Shown here piece by piece: positions 17,133-29,818 of a DNA stretch of 64,000 nt. This DNA comes from Halomonas qaidamensis. GTDB taxonomy: Bacteria; Pseudomonadota; Gammaproteobacteria; Pseudomonadales; Halomonadaceae. Every line of letters starts with the position of its first letter. Within the stretch, counting starts at the first letter, position 1. A model generated the notes under the pieces. That model ran no database searches and was not told the origin of the DNA. It saw nothing but the letters and a program-made list of their open reading frames with translations. Made by a program: the position numbers and the translations under genes. The stretch is from the NCBI RefSeq assembly GCF_025917315.1, contig NZ_CP080627.1, forward strand, positions 1,054,001-1,118,000, given 5' to 3'.

Positions 17133-17511
17133 AAGCTGTTTCCTCCGGGGTCGTGATAGCTATTCGCAAGTTAGCTTATTCTTATGCTGCACCTGCGAAG
17201 ATGTGTTCAGCATTATCGAAATTCACCGCGCTGTCTCTACGCCAATTGTCTCAGAGCAAAACGTCTCTTAGCCAAACGTCGCATCAAAGAGTAACTGTTG
17301 TTGAGGCGCTTCTTTAAACGTCGATTACAGCGTTTTCAGTTTGGCGACGTTAAAGTTTTCGCCATAACGCTGCGGTGCAATAACTATCAACGAGAACGGC
17401 AGGTTCAACAATTGTCACTTGGGGGCAGAAGGGGTTGTAGCTCGACTACAGGAGCGTAGTAAAACGCACTGTTTGTGTAGTCGTTTTTCGTCAGATGAGC
17501 TGTAAATAGGG
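17133..17511. other. intergenic region upstream of aceA
   Basis: About 380 bases without a gene. It must hold the aceA promoter (minus strand) but I can name no clear -35/-10 pair. The only structure I see is the 15-bp array at 17233-17292 and two further ACGTC words to its right, near 17320 and 17346. Confidence 0.6.
17233..17292. repeat. degenerate 15-bp tandem array upstream of aceA
   Basis: Four head-to-tail 15-base units: GTCTCTACGCCAATT, GTCTCAGAGCAAAAC, GTCTCTTAGCCAAAC and a decayed GTCGCATCAAAGAGT. It sits 101-160 bases upstream of the aceA ATG. Confidence 0.65.
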
Positions 17512-17544
17512 TAAAAAAAAGCGCCACATGGTTAATGGCGCTTT
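17512..17544 (-). terminator. terminator of the GNAT gene
   Basis: A stem AAAGCGCCA / TGGCGCTTT, followed on the minus strand by a run of eight T. It lies 36 bases after the stop of the acetyltransferase gene. Confidence 0.88.
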
Positions 17545-17579
17545 CATTGTTTGATTGCAACGGTGGTGAAAAAGGAAGA

Positions 17580-18002
17580 TTACAGCGTTAGTGACATCTC
17601 CCGATGAGGTATTCCAGCATCCATAAAGATGTCGCCATGCGCTATAAAACCTAAGCGCTGATAAAAGGCTAGGGCGTGTAACTGAGCGCTCAGTGCTACA
17701 TGGTGATGGCCAGCTTCTTGGGCAGCCTGTATGGCAGCTTCCATGAGTTGATAGCCAATGCCAGCGCCACGCGCGCCATCTACTACCGCAACACGCCCAA
17801 TATGGCCGTCGGGTAGCAGTCGTGCCGTTCCCACTGGCTGACCCTCAAAATAGGCGATGAAATGGCGACACTCTTCGTCACGGCCATCCCATTCTTCCTC
17901 TTGCGGTACGCATTGCTCTTCGATAAACACCACGCGGCGTATTTCGGAGGCTTCGTCCTTTAGCGTACTCCAATCACCGTTAATGATTGTTGTCGTCGAC
18001 AC
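17580..18002 (-). CDS. GNAT-family N-acetyltransferase
   Basis: A 140-residue GNAT protein of the YjcF/ElaA-like kind. VVFIEEQCVPQEEEWDGRD near residue 24 is the conserved N-terminal segment of this subgroup. The acetyl-CoA site is IGRVAVVDGARGAGIGYQLM near residue 68 (R/Q-x-x-G-x-G/A), and ALAFYQRLGF near 110 is the C-terminal GNAT motif. Substrate unknown. It begins 2 bases after the roxA stop, so it is cotranscribed with roxA. Confidence 0.88.
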   Translation of the reverse strand: MSTTTIINGDWSTLKDEASEIRRVVFIEEQCVPQEEEWDGRDEECRHFIAYFEGQPVGTARLLPDGHIGRVAVVDGARGAGIGYQLMEAAIQAAQEAGHHHVALSAQLHALAFYQRLGFIAHGDIFMDAGIPHREMSLTL

Positions 18003-18004
18003 CG

Positions 18005-19186
18005 CTACTCCTCGTCATCCTCTTCGCCCATAAAGCCTAAGCTTCCAGTGTTTACTAACTGTGTTATTAGGGCTGCCGCCCCATCAATGGCGAGTACGTC
18101 TTCATACATGGGTGACGGGTCGGCAAGCCGCTTGGCAAGTTCTTTTGAACAAGGATGTCCGTCGCCGTCTACAAAGAGCGTGGTGCCGTTGGCATCGCTT
18201 CGCCAAGCAAAGCGGGAACCTGGCATATGAAACAGTGGTTCACCGTGTTGTAGTTGAGCAACAAGGTCAGCTTCAGTCATTGGCACTTCAAGGGGCGCTA
18301 CTTGGTCAATATATTTCGGTTGGGTCATGACGCGACCGAACCACTGAGCTATTTGCTCAGGATTATCCAAAGTGGAAAGTACGAACTGGCGCATACGCTC
18401 AACGGCAGCATCATCGAACTCACCGACTTGGCTGGCAGGTGCCATGCCTGCATCGCTATAGCGGTGAGAGTCAGAAAGCTGCTCTCCGAGATAGTCTGCG
18501 TAGGATGTAATGGCTTCATCCGCTGATGGTGCCCTAAACCCTACCGAGATAGTCATGCAGTCGTCGGTTTGGCTAACGCCATGGTGCGCCCAACCAGGGG
18601 GAAGGTAGAGCATATCGCCTGGTGCTAACGTCCAGTCAGAGTCAGCTTCAATCTCAAAGGTTTCAAGAATACGTAGATCGATACCTTGGATAATGGGCGC
18701 ATTGTCTGGCTGCTTGCCGCCTAGTTGCCAGCGTCGGTGGCCGCTAGCCTGCAATAGGAAAACATCGTATTGGTCGATATGTGGGCCGACGCTACCGCCA
18801 GGCGGCGCATAGCTGACCATGATGTCGTCCAATCGCCAGCGGGGAAGGAAATCAAATTCATCCATTAGTGCAGCGATAGATGGTACGTAGTGATCAACGG
18901 CTTGAACCAGGAGACTCCAGTTGCCTTCCGGCAACCGCTCAAAGGTGGCGTCGTCAAACGGGCCGTGTGAAACCTGCCAGGGGCCATCAGGCCCTTTTTC
19001 TTCCACAAGACGCGCTTCTACACCGGGTTCGCAGGCAAGCCCGGCTAGCTCATCGGGGTCGATGGGGCTAATAAAATCGGGGATAGCGCCACGAATCAGC
19101 AGCGGCTTCTGCTGCCAGTAATTGGCCAAGAAGTCTTCGGGCGTTAAATCGCCCAACAATGTGAGTGGCTTATCGTGTTGGCTCAT
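18005..19186 (-). CDS. roxA: ribosomal protein L16 arginine hydroxylase RoxA (YcfD)
   Basis: A 393-residue JmjC/cupin 2-oxoglutarate and Fe(II) dependent oxygenase of the YcfD/RoxA type, which hydroxylates an arginine of ribosomal protein L16. The facial triad is His136 and Asp138 in HIDQYDVFLLQ plus a distal His in PPGWAHHGVSQ (residues 201/202). GHRRWQLG follows the first motif, as in YcfD. The C-terminal winged-helix-like region is present, and the length is close to E. coli YcfD (373). It lies between purB and a GNAT gene on the same strand; in E. coli ycfD is also near purB-hflD-mnmA. Confidence 0.93.
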   Translation of the reverse strand: MSQHDKPLTLLGDLTPEDFLANYWQQKPLLIRGAIPDFISPIDPDELAGLACEPGVEARLVEEKGPDGPWQVSHGPFDDATFERLPEGNWSLLVQAVDHYVPSIAALMDEFDFLPRWRLDDIMVSYAPPGGSVGPHIDQYDVFLLQASGHRRWQLGGKQPDNAPIIQGIDLRILETFEIEADSDWTLAPGDMLYLPPGWAHHGVSQTDDCMTISVGFRAPSADEAITSYADYLGEQLSDSHRYSDAGMAPASQVGEFDDAAVERMRQFVLSTLDNPEQIAQWFGRVMTQPKYIDQVAPLEVPMTEADLVAQLQHGEPLFHMPGSRFAWRSDANGTTLFVDGDGHPCSKELAKRLADPSPMYEDVLAIDGAAALITQLVNTGSLGFMGEEDDEE

Positions 19187-19241
19187 GGCGTTATCCTAGT
19201 TCAAATGAGCGCTGCGTCTTACTAAGGGCGCAGTGCGTCGT

Positions 19242-20754
<1,513 letters not shown>

Positions 20755-20774
20755 CTAGATGAGCGGTGGGCGCG

Positions 20775-21413
20775 TTAGCCAAGGCTATCAAGCGCCCGCC
20801 TCAACGCTTTACGCTGGAAAACAAGCTTCCAGCGACGGCCGCCTTGCTGATGCCATAACAGCGCAAAACGAATGCCGGCCATCAAGCAGGCGCGCACCCT
20901 TTCGGGCATCATACGAGTCTGCAGTAAAGAGGGATCGCCCTGAACCACGATGCGGGTTTTAAACGTCGAAATGGTCTCTTGGTAGGCATCACCGAGGCTT
21001 GCAATCACATTTTCATGGGTGCTGCCAAAGTGCTCTGCCTGTCCCTGTACATGGGAAAGCTTTTGACCAAGTAACTCCATCATATGGCGGTCGGTGCGCA
21101 GTTTATTCATTAAAAGTAGCAGCGAAAAACCGTAACGGAGAACCACAGGATTAGCTTGTTTACGGCCAACCAGGGCTTCGAGTGTTTCTAATCCGCGGCG
21201 TAAATTGTTGGGGTGGCCGCCATAAATAGCCTCAAAGCTTGCTGGGTTGGTGTCCACGGTTGCATTGATGAGTGTTTCCCAGGCACGGGGATCGACTTGC
21301 CCGGTGCGCGCGAGTTCATCTACTAAACTAGCGGATTGAAAGACACCGGCCAGCGCTAGTGCTTGACGCGCGGCTTGAGAATCTGGTGCGCGATGAATAG
21401 GGGTAGCGCTCAT
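20775..21413 (-). CDS. hflD: high-frequency lysogenization protein HflD homolog
   Basis: A 212-residue alpha-helical HflD/YcfC protein (E. coli 213). In E. coli it binds phage lambda CII at the membrane; its housekeeping role is unclear, though its constant linkage with mnmA and purB is conserved. Visible features are [32 protein letters not shown] near residue 90 and the C-terminal [21 protein letters not shown]. The start at 21413 (ATGA overlap with the mnmA stop) is preferred to a longer reading from 21467. Confidence 0.93.
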   Translation of the reverse strand: MSATPIHRAPDSQAARQALALAGVFQSASLVDELARTGQVDPRAWETLINATVDTNPASFEAIYGGHPNNLRRGLETLEALVGRKQANPVVLRYGFSLLLLMNKLRTDRHMMELLGQKLSHVQGQAEHFGSTHENVIASLGDAYQETISTFKTRIVVQGDPSLLQTRMMPERVRACLMAGIRFALLWHQQGGRRWKLVFQRKALRRALDSLG

Positions 21414-22558
21414 GCAGCGGTCTCCGTGGTGTTCCAAATGGCGCGAATAACGCCGCCGCCTAAGCAAATATCATCATCATAAAGTACCAATGACTGGCCA
21501 GGTGTTACCGCCCACTGAGGATCATCAAACACCACTTCAACAGTGCCGTCGGGCAACGCATGGACTTCACACGGGCAATCACTTTGACGATAGCGGGTTT
21601 TGGCGGTGTAACGGCCATGTGCGGCTGGCGGTTCACCTGCGACCCAGTCCATGGCTTCAGTGGCCAATGCATTGGTGAACAGCAGGGGGTGATGCTTGCC
21701 TTGGACGGCAATCAATACATTGCGCTCAAGGTCTTTGGCCGCCACGTACCATGGGTCTTCCGAATAGTTGGCTAAGCCACCAATGCCTAGCCCTTGACGC
21801 TGTCCCAGGGTGTAGTACATCAGTCCCATATGCTTGCCAATGACATCGCCTTCGGGCGTTTCAATGTTGCCGGGTTGTGCGGGCAGGTATTGCTGCAAAA
21901 AGTCGCGGAAGCGGCGCTCACCGATAAAGCAAATACCAGTAGAGTCTTTTTTCTTGGCGGTAATAAGATCGTGCTGTTCTGCCAAGGCTCTAACGACAGG
22001 TTTTTCCAGCTCACCAACAGGAAACAGAGTACGGGCAATTGCCGCTTCAGGCACAGCGTGTAGGAAATAGCTTTGATCTTTATTGCTATCCACACCTTTT
22101 AGCAGGCGTGGACGCCCTTCGCGAACTCCTTGTCGAACATAGTGCCCGGTTGCGATTTTATCGGCGCCTAGCATTTCAGCGTAGTCTAGAAAGACCTTAA
22201 ATTTGATCTCTCGGTTACATAGAATATCGGGATTGGGCGTTCTGCCCGCTTTATATTCGGCCAAAAAGTGCTCGAAGACGTTATCCCAATACTCGGATGC
22301 GAAATTGGCCGTATGCAACTTGATGCCCAGCTTCTCACACACGGCCTCTGCATCGGCAAGGTCTTCTTTTGCCGTGCAGTATTCGGTGCCGTCGTCTTCA
22401 TCCCAATTCTTCATAAACAGGCCCTCAACCTCGTACCCTTGTTGGAGTAGAAGGAGAGCAGAAACCGATGAGTCAACGCCGCCCGACATACCAACGATTA
22501 CTTTTTGGGTCTCGGGCGCTTCAGGAATAGACGTGCCATGGGTGGATGTCATTGGCAT
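21410..22558 (-). CDS. mnmA: tRNA-specific 2-thiouridylase MnmA
   Basis: A 382-residue MnmA (TrmU), which puts sulfur at uridine 34 of Glu, Gln and Lys tRNAs. The PP-loop SGGVDS is at residues 25-30. The catalytic cysteines are Cys114 in CNREIKF and Cys210 in [10 protein letters not shown]-terminal beta-barrel segments follow ([13 protein letters not shown]). It is the first gene of the mnmA-hflD-purB set. tRNA-Glu(TTC), its substrate, is present in three copies later in this window. Confidence 0.97.
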   Translation of the reverse strand: MPMTSTHGTSIPEAPETQKVIVGMSGGVDSSVSALLLLQQGYEVEGLFMKNWDEDDGTEYCTAKEDLADAEAVCEKLGIKLHTANFASEYWDNVFEHFLAEYKAGRTPNPDILCNREIKFKVFLDYAEMLGADKIATGHYVRQGVREGRPRLLKGVDSNKDQSYFLHAVPEAAIARTLFPVGELEKPVVRALAEQHDLITAKKKDSTGICFIGERRFRDFLQQYLPAQPGNIETPEGDVIGKHMGLMYYTLGQRQGLGIGGLANYSEDPWYVAAKDLERNVLIAVQGKHHPLLFTNALATEAMDWVAGEPPAAHGRYTAKTRYRQSDCPCEVHALPDGTVEVVFDDPQWAVTPGQSLVLYDDDICLGGGVIRAIWNTTETAA

Positions 22559-22625
22559 CCTCAGTTGAAGTAGTGTGCAATTGGGCGCTGATTATACACG
22601 ATGGAGGCTTGGTGCTTCGAGTGCT

Positions 22626-23087
22626 TCACTCATGAATCACAGCCAGAGGGTAACAGTGGCCCTTAATGGCGTTTTCGATTCGTTTAAGCACTAGGGGGCT
22701 GCGCAGCCGACCGGCATCGCCGAGGACTTTAATGTCATCCAATGTGAGCCAGTGAGTGGCGGTGATATCGCTATCAATGGGTGACGAGAGCATGACGTCT
22801 GGTGTCGCTATAAAACCATGACTATGAAAGGTAAGGCCTTCTGGCGTGTGGAATACGTAAAGACCTAAATAGTCGGTTAGCGTCACCTGCCAAGCGGTCT
22901 CTTCCTGCACTTCGCGCAAAATGGCTGCCATCGGCCCTTCGCCAGGCTCTACATGCCCAGCCGGTTGGTTAAAAACGGTTTGCCTACCGCCGCGGGCTTC
23001 TTCCACCATCAAAAAACGGTCGTCGCGCTGAATCACGCAGGCAACGGTGCTTCTGATGATGGCGTTTTTGATTGTCTTACTGCTCAT
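22626..23087 (-). CDS. nudJ: Nudix hydrolase NudJ-like
   Basis: A 153-residue Nudix protein similar to E. coli NudJ (YmfB), a phosphatase of nucleoside di/triphosphates and of HMP-PP. The Nudix box GHVEPGE...REVQEET spans residues 44-64 and matches GX5EX7REUXEEXGU except Ala for the final Gly. The start overlaps the rluE stop (ATGA), a two-gene operon also seen in E. coli, where ymfB and rluE adjoin mnmA. Confidence 0.9.
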   Translation of the reverse strand: MSSKTIKNAIIRSTVACVIQRDDRFLMVEEARGGRQTVFNQPAGHVEPGEGPMAAILREVQEETAWQVTLTDYLGLYVFHTPEGLTFHSHGFIATPDVMLSSPIDSDITATHWLTLDDIKVLGDAGRLRSPLVLKRIENAIKGHCYPLAVIHE

Positions 23088-23686
23088 TTTGAGTGCCTGT
23101 GCCGAGGAGTGCCGCTGCGCTTTGGTGCTTTAGTGGGGCGTGGGGCGTGTAGTGTTTCTTTGCGCCACTCGCCAGGGGCCAGATCGCCAAGTTGCCATGG
23201 GCCAATGGCTGCGCGTACTAACCTCAGCGTGGGAAAGCCCACGTGGGCGGTCATGCGACGAACTTGGCGGTTGCGGCCTTCAGTAATGGTTAACTCTATC
23301 CAACTGGTGGTTGGGTGGCGCTTAGGGTCAATCCTTGGGTCGCGTTGGGCGATGGCAGGTGGCTCAATGCGCCGCGCTTTTGCTGGCTGGGTGGGGCCAT
23401 CTTTTAACGTGATGCCGTTTTTCAGGGCACTCATTGCCTCATCATCAATCTGCCCTTCGAGCTGCACCCAGTAAGTTTTGGGCTGTTTGTGTCGCGGGTG
23501 GGCAATACGGTGGATAAGGCTTCCATCATCGCTTAATAGCAAAAGGCCTTCCGAGTCGTAGTCAAGCCTGCCTGCGGCGTAAACGCCAGGCATATCGATA
23601 ACATTGGCTAATGTGTCTCGGCCTTGCTTATCAGTAAACTGGGAAAGCATGCGATAGGGTTTATGCAATAAATATAGGGTGCTCAT
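23084..23686 (-). CDS. rluE: 23S rRNA pseudouridine synthase RluE
   Basis: A 200-residue RsuA-family pseudouridine synthase. The catalytic Asp42 lies in GRLDYDSEGLLLLS, and RQVRRMTAHVGFPTLRLVRA is the C-terminal family motif. RluE makes pseudouridine 2457 in 23S rRNA. There is no S4 domain, as in RluE. I chose ATG 23686, just before LYLLHKPY as in relatives; a TTG at 23722 with GAGAGA adjacent would add 12 residues. A Lys/Arg-rich tail follows the domain. Confidence 0.92.
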   Translation of the reverse strand: MSTLYLLHKPYRMLSQFTDKQGRDTLANVIDMPGVYAAGRLDYDSEGLLLLSDDGSLIHRIAHPRHKQPKTYWVQLEGQIDDEAMSALKNGITLKDGPTQPAKARRIEPPAIAQRDPRIDPKRHPTTSWIELTITEGRNRQVRRMTAHVGFPTLRLVRAAIGPWQLGDLAPGEWRKETLHAPRPTKAPKRSGTPRHRHSK

Positions 23687-23972
23687 AATTTCGTTTAGGG
23701 GTCGCCCTTGATTTGTCGACAATCTCTCATGCGATTAAAATGCAGCGCTGGTATACTTCGGGCTAGCTCTCAAACAGCGGTCAAATCGCGCTGGAGTTGC
23801 CATTATTATCACTGCAAAACTATAGAAAGAACTGCCGTAAGAACCACCGATTGATAACCGGGAAAGCCAATTATATGGCCCCGCCTGCTTCGCGGCATGG
23901 TCTCTCGTTCAATGAGTCGCGTCGCTCAGGATCTTTATAATCACAGCGATAGAAAAAAGAGGTTAACGCAAA

Positions 23973-26210
23973 ATGTCTAAAACGCCGAAGATCATCTACA
24001 CGCTCACCGACGAGGCACCTGCGCTCGCGACATACTCTTTGCTACCGATTATTGATGCATTCACCGACGCTGCTGGTATCGAGGTGGAAACCCGTGATAT
24101 CTCCCTGGCGGCTCGCGTTCTCTCTCTGTTCCCAGACTACTTGACCGAAGAGCAGCGTATCGAAGATCACTTGGCTGAATTGGGTGCTCTGGCTAAGGTT
24201 CCCGAAGCCAATATCATCAAGTTACCAAATATTAGTGCCTCTATGCCGCAGCTGCGTGCTGTGATCAAAGAGCTGCAAGAACAGGGTTACAAACTACCCG
24301 AATATCCGGACGACCCAAGCAGCGACGAAGAGAAAGATATCAAAGCGCGCTATGACAAAGTGAAAGGCAGCGCAGTTAACCCCGTATTGCGTGAAGGTAA
24401 TTCCGACCGTCGCGCACCAAAGGCCGTGAAAGAGTACGCACGCAAGTATCCGCACTCGATGGGAGAGTGGAGCCAAGCATCGCGTACCCATGTTTCGCAC
24501 ATGCATAGCGGCGACTTCTACCATGGTGAGAAGTCGATGACCCTGGATCGCGCCCGCAACGTCAAAATGGAGCTGATCACCGCCAGCGGTGAAACCAAGG
24601 TGCTCAAGCCACGAGTCGAGCTGCTTGACGGCGAAATCATCGACAGCATGTTTATGAGCAAGAAAGCACTGCTGGATTTTTACGAGCGTGAAATCGAAGA
24701 TGCGCGTAAGACCGGTGTGATGTTCTCACTGCACGTTAAAGCAACCATGATGAAGGTCTCGCACCCCATCGTGTTTGGGCACTGCGTTAAAATTTTCTAC
24801 AAGGACGCCTTTGAAAAGCACGGTGAGCTGTTCAAAGAGCTAGGGGTCGATGTTAACAACGGTATCGCTAATCTTTACGACAAGATTGCGACCTTGCCGG
24901 AATCTCAGCGTGATGAGGTCATTAGTGACTTGCATGCGTGCCATGACAAGCGCCCAGAGCTGGCAATGGTTGATTCGGCTCGTGGCATCACCAACTTCCA
25001 CTCGCCCAGCGATGTGATTGTAGACGCTTCTATGCCAGCGATGATTCGTGCTGGCGGCAAGATGTACGGTGCCGATGGTCGTCTCAAGGACGTCAAAGCC
25101 GTCATGCCTGAGTCGACCTTCGCGCGTATCTATCAGGAAATGATCAATTTCTGTAAATGGCACGGTGCGTTTGACCCAGCCACTATGGGTACCGTACCTA
25201 ATGTTGGTCTGATGGCGCAGAAAGCTGAAGAATACGGCTCTCATGATAAGACCTTCGAAGTGCCAGAAGATGGCGTGGCGAACATCACTGACCTAGATAC
25301 CGGCGAAGTGCTGTTATCGCAGAACGTAGAGCAGGGCGATATCTGGCGTATGTGTCAGGTTAAAGACGCGCCGATTCGCGACTGGGTTAAGCTGGCCGTG
25401 GAGCGCTGCCGTGACTCTGGTATGCCCACCGTCTTCTGGCTCGACCCTTACCGTCCGCACGAAAACGAGTTGATCAAGAAGGTCAAAACGTATCTCAAGG
25501 ATCACGACACTGATGGGCTTGAAATCCACATCATGTCCCAAGTTCGGGCGATGCGTTACACCCTTGAGCGTGTGATTCGTGGTCTCGACACGATCTCGGT
25601 GACAGGCAACATTCTCCGCGATTACCTGACCGACTTATTCCCGATTCTTGAGTTGGGTACGAGCGCCAAAATGCTTTCTATCGTGCCGTTGATGGATGGC
25701 GGTGGTCTGTTTGAAACAGGCGCTGGTGGTTCCGCACCTAAGCACGTTCAGCAGTTGCTTGAAGAGAACCACCTGCGTTGGGACAGCCTGGGTGAGTTCT
25801 TGGCGCTAGTTGCTTCTTTGGAGCACCTTGCCAAACGGTTTGGCAATGATCGTGCTAAGCTGCTGGCGAAAGCGTTGGATGAAGCTAACGGCAAGTTCCT
25901 AGAAAGCAACAAGTCACCTTCACGCAAAGTGGGTGAGCTTGATAACCGTGGCAGCCATTTCTATCTGGCGCTGTATTGGGCAGAAGCATTGGCAAACCAG
26001 GATCAAGATGCTGAGCTGAAAACACGCTTTGCTCGCTTGGTAGAAACGCTGAAAGCAAATGAAGCTACGATCATTGACGAGCTGAATAGCGTGCAAGGCC
26101 AGCCTGTTGACCTTAAAGGCTATTACCACCCGAATGGGGAAGTAGCGAGCCAAGTCATGCGCCCGAGCAAGACGCTCAACGAAGCCCTTGCAATGGTCGC
26201 TAACGGTTAA
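23973..26210 (+). CDS. icd: NADP-dependent isocitrate dehydrogenase, monomeric type
   Basis: A 745-residue monomeric (type II) isocitrate dehydrogenase, oxidatively decarboxylating isocitrate to 2-oxoglutarate with [24 protein letters not shown] at the N-terminus, [19 protein letters not shown] near residue 142 (substrate Ser/Arg) and the domain around [14 protein letters not shown] (near 490) are hallmarks. This form is unrelated in sequence to the dimeric E. coli Icd and is not controlled by AceK. Monocistronic, with a strong terminator. It competes with the isocitrate lyase 7 kb away for isocitrate. Confidence 0.97.
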   Translation: MSKTPKIIYTLTDEAPALATYSLLPIIDAFTDAAGIEVETRDISLAARVLSLFPDYLTEEQRIEDHLAELGALAKVPEANIIKLPNISASMPQLRAVIKELQEQGYKLPEYPDDPSSDEEKDIKARYDKVKGSAVNPVLREGNSDRRAPKAVKEYARKYPHSMGEWSQASRTHVSHMHSGDFYHGEKSMTLDRARNVKMELITASGETKVLKPRVELLDGEIIDSMFMSKKALLDFYEREIEDARKTGVMFSLHVKATMMKVSHPIVFGHCVKIFYKDAFEKHGELFKELGVDVNNGIANLYDKIATLPESQRDEVISDLHACHDKRPELAMVDSARGITNFHSPSDVIVDASMPAMIRAGGKMYGADGRLKDVKAVMPESTFARIYQEMINFCKWHGAFDPATMGTVPNVGLMAQKAEEYGSHDKTFEVPEDGVANITDLDTGEVLLSQNVEQGDIWRMCQVKDAPIRDWVKLAVERCRDSGMPTVFWLDPYRPHENELIKKVKTYLKDHDTDGLEIHIMSQVRAMRYTLERVIRGLDTISVTGNILRDYLTDLFPILELGTSAKMLSIVPLMDGGGLFETGAGGSAPKHVQQLLEENHLRWDSLGEFLALVASLEHLAKRFGNDRAKLLAKALDEANGKFLESNKSPSRKVGELDNRGSHFYLALYWAEALANQDQDAELKTRFARLVETLKANEATIIDELNSVQGQPVDLKGYYHPNGEVASQVMRPSKTLNEALAMVANG

Positions 26211-26272
26211 GGTCTTAAATCACAAGCAATCTGCGCTGCCGCTGAGCAACGCGTATGAAAACGCTGTGATAT

Positions 26273-26304
26273 CCCTCGCCCGCCTTAGTGGGCGAGGGTT
26301 TTTT
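26273..26304 (+). terminator. icd terminator
   Basis: A 9 bp stem CCCTCGCCC / GGGCGAGGG with loop GCCTTAGT, followed by six T. Confidence 0.93.
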
Positions 26305-26479
26305 GTCTTATGTAATATGCTAATTTTATATTTTCCATGAACCCTTGCTGGGATTGGGCGTCTTACTGTGGTAAGCCAAGCTGGAGTAATGAGATTTCGA
26401 GTCATTGACGCCTAGGATGGATGACTCAAGCGCCGTAAGACACCACCCGCCAGCTAAGAGACGATAAACCTTGCTGCTT

Positions 26480-26851
26480 ATGCCTATTACAGACAGCCCA
26501 TACATCGTGGCTACCCTGCATGCAGGGATGACTCGGCCTGATGCGCCTGATTATGATGATGACTTAGCCGTTCAACCGGCTGATCCTGAACTAGCTCGGC
26601 CACCCTTGTACAAAGTGATACTTCATAACGATGATTACACGCCGATGGAATTCGTTGTTGAGGTATTACAAGGGTTTTTTAATATGGATAGCGAGCAAGC
26701 GGTACAAGTGATGCTTGCAGTGCATACCCAAGGCAAAGCGACATGCGGTATCTTTACACGGGATATTGCTGAAACGAAAAGTTACCAGGTAAACGAATAT
26801 GCCCGCGAATGCGAGCATCCTTTAATGAGCGATATCGAAGCTGCCGACTGA
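26480..26851 (+). CDS. clpS: ATP-dependent Clp protease adaptor ClpS
   Basis: ClpS adaptor that hands N-degron substrates to ClpAP. The conserved core is [21 protein letters not shown], then [19 protein letters not shown] and [13 protein letters not shown] forms the pocket for the N-terminal bulky residue. The start is uncertain: ATG 26480 gives 123 residues, a TTG at 26471 has AAGAG 10 bases upstream, and ATG 26528 gives 108 residues, nearest to E. coli (106), but lacks a spaced ribosome site. clpA follows after 138 bases. Confidence 0.94.
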   Translation: MPITDSPYIVATLHAGMTRPDAPDYDDDLAVQPADPELARPPLYKVILHNDDYTPMEFVVEVLQGFFNMDSEQAVQVMLAVHTQGKATCGIFTRDIAETKSYQVNEYARECEHPLMSDIEAAD

Positions 26852-26989
26852 AAGCGTTGAAAAAAATTAGCGATGGGCCTTGCAAGTGCGCCGTTTGTAC
26901 CCGATGTTGAAAGTGCCGGTCGATTAAACTGATCCGACGCAAGCCCTAGGTGGCGACACGCCCTAGGTAGTAGCGAAAAGGGGACTGCC

Positions 26990-29266
26990 ATGCTGAGCAA
27001 AGAACTTGAACTTACCCTGAACACGGCCTTCACCGTGGCTCGCTCAAAGCGCCACGAGTTTATGACCGTTGAGCACCTGCTTCTGGCGTTGCTGGATAAT
27101 GCGTCAGCAGTTGACGTGTTGAAGGCGTGTGGGGCGAATCTCGATAAGCTGCGGTCCGATCTGCAGGATTTTATTAATTCGACCACACCATTGATTCCTG
27201 AAAGCCAAGCGGACCGCGAAACACAACCAACGCTTGGATTCCAGCGCGTACTGCAACGTGCGGTATTCCACGTGCAGTCATCTGGCAAGAGCGAAGTTAC
27301 CGGTGCTAATGTACTGGTCGCTATTTTCTCTGAACAGGAAAGCCAAGCGGTTTACTTCCTAAAACAGCAAAGCGTTGCGCGCGTAGATGCGGTTAACTAC
27401 ATCGCTCATGGTATTTCTAAAGTCTCCGGTCATGGCCCTGCGCCTTCGCCATCTTCCCAAGAGAGTGAAGATGCTGAAGAGGGTAGTGCAGAAGGTGCTG
27501 CGCATCCGTTAACCGGTTACGCTACCAATCTGAATGAGCAGGCGCGTCAAGGCAAAATAGATCCATTGATTGGCCGTGACCATGAGCTTGAGCGTGTGGT
27601 GCAAATTCTTGCCCGCCGTCGTAAGAATAACCCACTTCTAGTTGGTGAAGCTGGCGTTGGTAAAACTGCCATTGCAGAAGGCTTGGCGAAACGTATAGTT
27701 GAAGAAGATGTGCCTGACGTTATCGCCGATGCAGTGGTTTACTCGCTGGATATGGGTGCGCTATTGGCGGGTACTAAATACCGCGGTGATTTTGAAAAGC
27801 GTCTGAAAAGTCTGCTTAGTGAATTACGCAAGCAGCCTAATGCCGTGCTCTTTATCGATGAAATCCATACCGTAATTGGAGCTGGTGCAGCGTCTGGCGG
27901 TGTAATGGATGCCTCTAACCTGTTGAAGCCATTGCTTTCATCCGGCGAGTTGCGCTGTATTGGTTCAACAACATTCCAGGAGTTCCGCGGCATTTTTGAG
28001 AAAGATCGTGCTCTGGCTCGTCGATTCCAAAAAGTGGATGTGCTGGCACCTTCGGTGGATGACACCATCAAAATCCTTAAAGGATTGCGGTCTCGCTTTG
28101 AAGAGCATCATGAGCTTAAGTACACCGATGGCGCCTTAGAAAGTGCCGCACGCTTAGCTGATCGCTACATTAATGACCGTTACCTACCTGATAAAGCTAT
28201 CGATGTGATTGATGAGGCGGGCGCGCATCAGCGTATGCTGCCGCCGGAAGTACGGGCGAATACAATTGATGTTGAGCAGGTAGAAGCGGTAGTGGCGTCT
28301 ATTGCGCGTATTCCGCCCAAAAGTGTTTCAAGTTCTGACCGTAAGTTGCTTGAAAAGCTTGATCGCGACCTGAAAATGTTGGTGTTCGGACAAGATGAAG
28401 CCATCGATACCCTGTCGGCTGCTATCAAACTTTCCCGTGCAGGTTTGAAATCGCCAGATAAGCCGGTGGGGAGTTTCTTGTTTGCTGGTCCAACTGGTGT
28501 TGGTAAGACCGAAGTGGCTAAGCAGTTGGCGCATATCATGGGTATTGAGCTAGTACGCTTTGATATGTCGGAGTACATGGAGCGCCATACGGTTTCGCGT
28601 TTGATTGGTGCCCCGCCAGGCTACGTAGGCTATGACCAGGGTGGGCTGCTAACTGAAGCTGTCACCAAGCAGCCGCATTGTGTATTGCTGCTAGATGAGA
28701 TTGAGAAGGCGCATCCTGAAGTGTTCAACCTGCTGCTGCAGGTCATGGATCACGGTCGTTTGACAGACAACAATGGCCGCGAAGCGGATTTCCGTCACGT
28801 TATCCTAATCATGACTTCCAATGCTGGGGCAGAGCAGGCATCACGGCGCTCTATCGGTTTCCAGAACCAGGATCACTCAACGGATGCGATGGAAGTGATT
28901 CGCCGCACCTTCTCGCCTGAGTTCCGCAATCGTTTGGATGGCATTATTCAATTCCATGCGCTGCAAATGTCGGTTGTGCGTAACGTTGTCGATAAATTCC
29001 TAATCGAGTTGCAGGCACAGTTAGACGAAAAGCGTGTGCAGCTTGAAGTCGATGATATGGCGAGAGACTGGCTGGCAGAGAAGGGGTATGACCCCGATAT
29101 GGGGGCACGCCCAATGGCCCGCTTGATCCAGGAGAAACTGAAAAAGCCGTTGGCTGAGATGATTCTATTTGGCGAGCTGGCTGATCAAGGCGGTATTGTG
29201 CATGTTAACCTTGAAGAAGGTGAGCTGCATTTATCAACGGAGTCGGAGATGGCGGATGCGCCCTGA
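26990..29266 (+). CDS. clpA: ATP-dependent Clp protease ATP-binding subunit ClpA
   Basis: A 758-residue AAA+ unfoldase, same length as E. coli ClpA. N-domain (about residues 1-145) binds ClpS; a Glu/Ser-rich linker ([14 protein letters not shown]) follows. D1 has Walker A GEAGVGKT (about 218) and D2 has GPTGVGKT (about 502). The IGF-like loop for docking to ClpP is seen as IGFQNQ near 625. RBS GGGGACTGCC precedes the ATG. It works with ClpS just upstream and with ClpP, which is not in the window. Confidence 0.97.
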   Translation: MLSKELELTLNTAFTVARSKRHEFMTVEHLLLALLDNASAVDVLKACGANLDKLRSDLQDFINSTTPLIPESQADRETQPTLGFQRVLQRAVFHVQSSGKSEVTGANVLVAIFSEQESQAVYFLKQQSVARVDAVNYIAHGISKVSGHGPAPSPSSQESEDAEEGSAEGAAHPLTGYATNLNEQARQGKIDPLIGRDHELERVVQILARRRKNNPLLVGEAGVGKTAIAEGLAKRIVEEDVPDVIADAVVYSLDMGALLAGTKYRGDFEKRLKSLLSELRKQPNAVLFIDEIHTVIGAGAASGGVMDASNLLKPLLSSGELRCIGSTTFQEFRGIFEKDRALARRFQKVDVLAPSVDDTIKILKGLRSRFEEHHELKYTDGALESAARLADRYINDRYLPDKAIDVIDEAGAHQRMLPPEVRANTIDVEQVEAVVASIARIPPKSVSSSDRKLLEKLDRDLKMLVFGQDEAIDTLSAAIKLSRAGLKSPDKPVGSFLFAGPTGVGKTEVAKQLAHIMGIELVRFDMSEYMERHTVSRLIGAPPGYVGYDQGGLLTEAVTKQPHCVLLLDEIEKAHPEVFNLLLQVMDHGRLTDNNGREADFRHVILIMTSNAGAEQASRRSIGFQNQDHSTDAMEVIRRTFSPEFRNRLDGIIQFHALQMSVVRNVVDKFLIELQAQLDEKRVQLEVDDMARDWLAEKGYDPDMGARPMARLIQEKLKKPLAEMILFGELADQGGIVHVNLEEGELHLSTESEMADAP

Positions 29267-29460
29267 AAAGGGCGCTAAGGCTGACTAAGTTTTACACCTA
29301 AAACCTCACGCTCTTACTTCACTAAAGCACAGCGCCCTGTCATCGACGGGGCGTTGTCGTTTCCAGAGAGCGGCGCCGTACTTACGCTATGTTTGCACTG
29401 CATTTAAAAACGGGATGCGTGCATGCGCGGGCAGTGTTTGCTTGAAAGCGTTACCAAGTC

Positions 29461-29679
29461 TTAGCGCGAGCGATAAACAATACGGCCTTTTGACAGATCG
29501 TAGGGCGTCAGCTCTACTTTTACCTTGTCGCCTGTCAGGATACGGATGTAGTTTTTGCGCATCTTGCCTGAAATATGAGCGGTAACGACGTGGCCGTTTT
29601 CCAGCTCAACACGGAACATGGTGTTGGGAAGGGTATCAACAATAACGCCTTCCATTTCAATATGATCTTCGCGTGCCAT
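29461..29679 (-). CDS. infA: translation initiation factor IF-1
   Basis: A 72-residue S1/OB-fold protein, identical in length to E. coli IF-1. [45 protein letters not shown] and the C-terminal KGRIVYR are near-invariant. It occupies the A-site of the 30S subunit during initiation. Convergent with clpA and downstream of bpt on the same strand, with 139 bases between, so it probably has its own promoter. Confidence 0.98.
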   Translation of the reverse strand: MAREDHIEMEGVIVDTLPNTMFRVELENGHVVTAHISGKMRKNYIRILTGDKVKVELTPYDLSKGRIVYRSR

Positions 29680-29818
29680 ATAGGCAGATCCTCACTTATT
29701 TAACGTAATGGTTTGGTCTAATCAGTCACTTCAATGGGCGTCGTCAGGTGACGGTTACCCAGTAAGCAGCGCTATATTGTGCCGTAAGCCTGCCAGCAAG
29801 GCAAAAAAGCTGGCAAGT

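Noticed and set aside
29331..29355. Possible clpA terminator (AGCGCCCTG / CGGGGCGTT)
   Set aside because: Contains G-T pairs and is followed by GTCGTTTCC, not a T-run; support is too weak to list.
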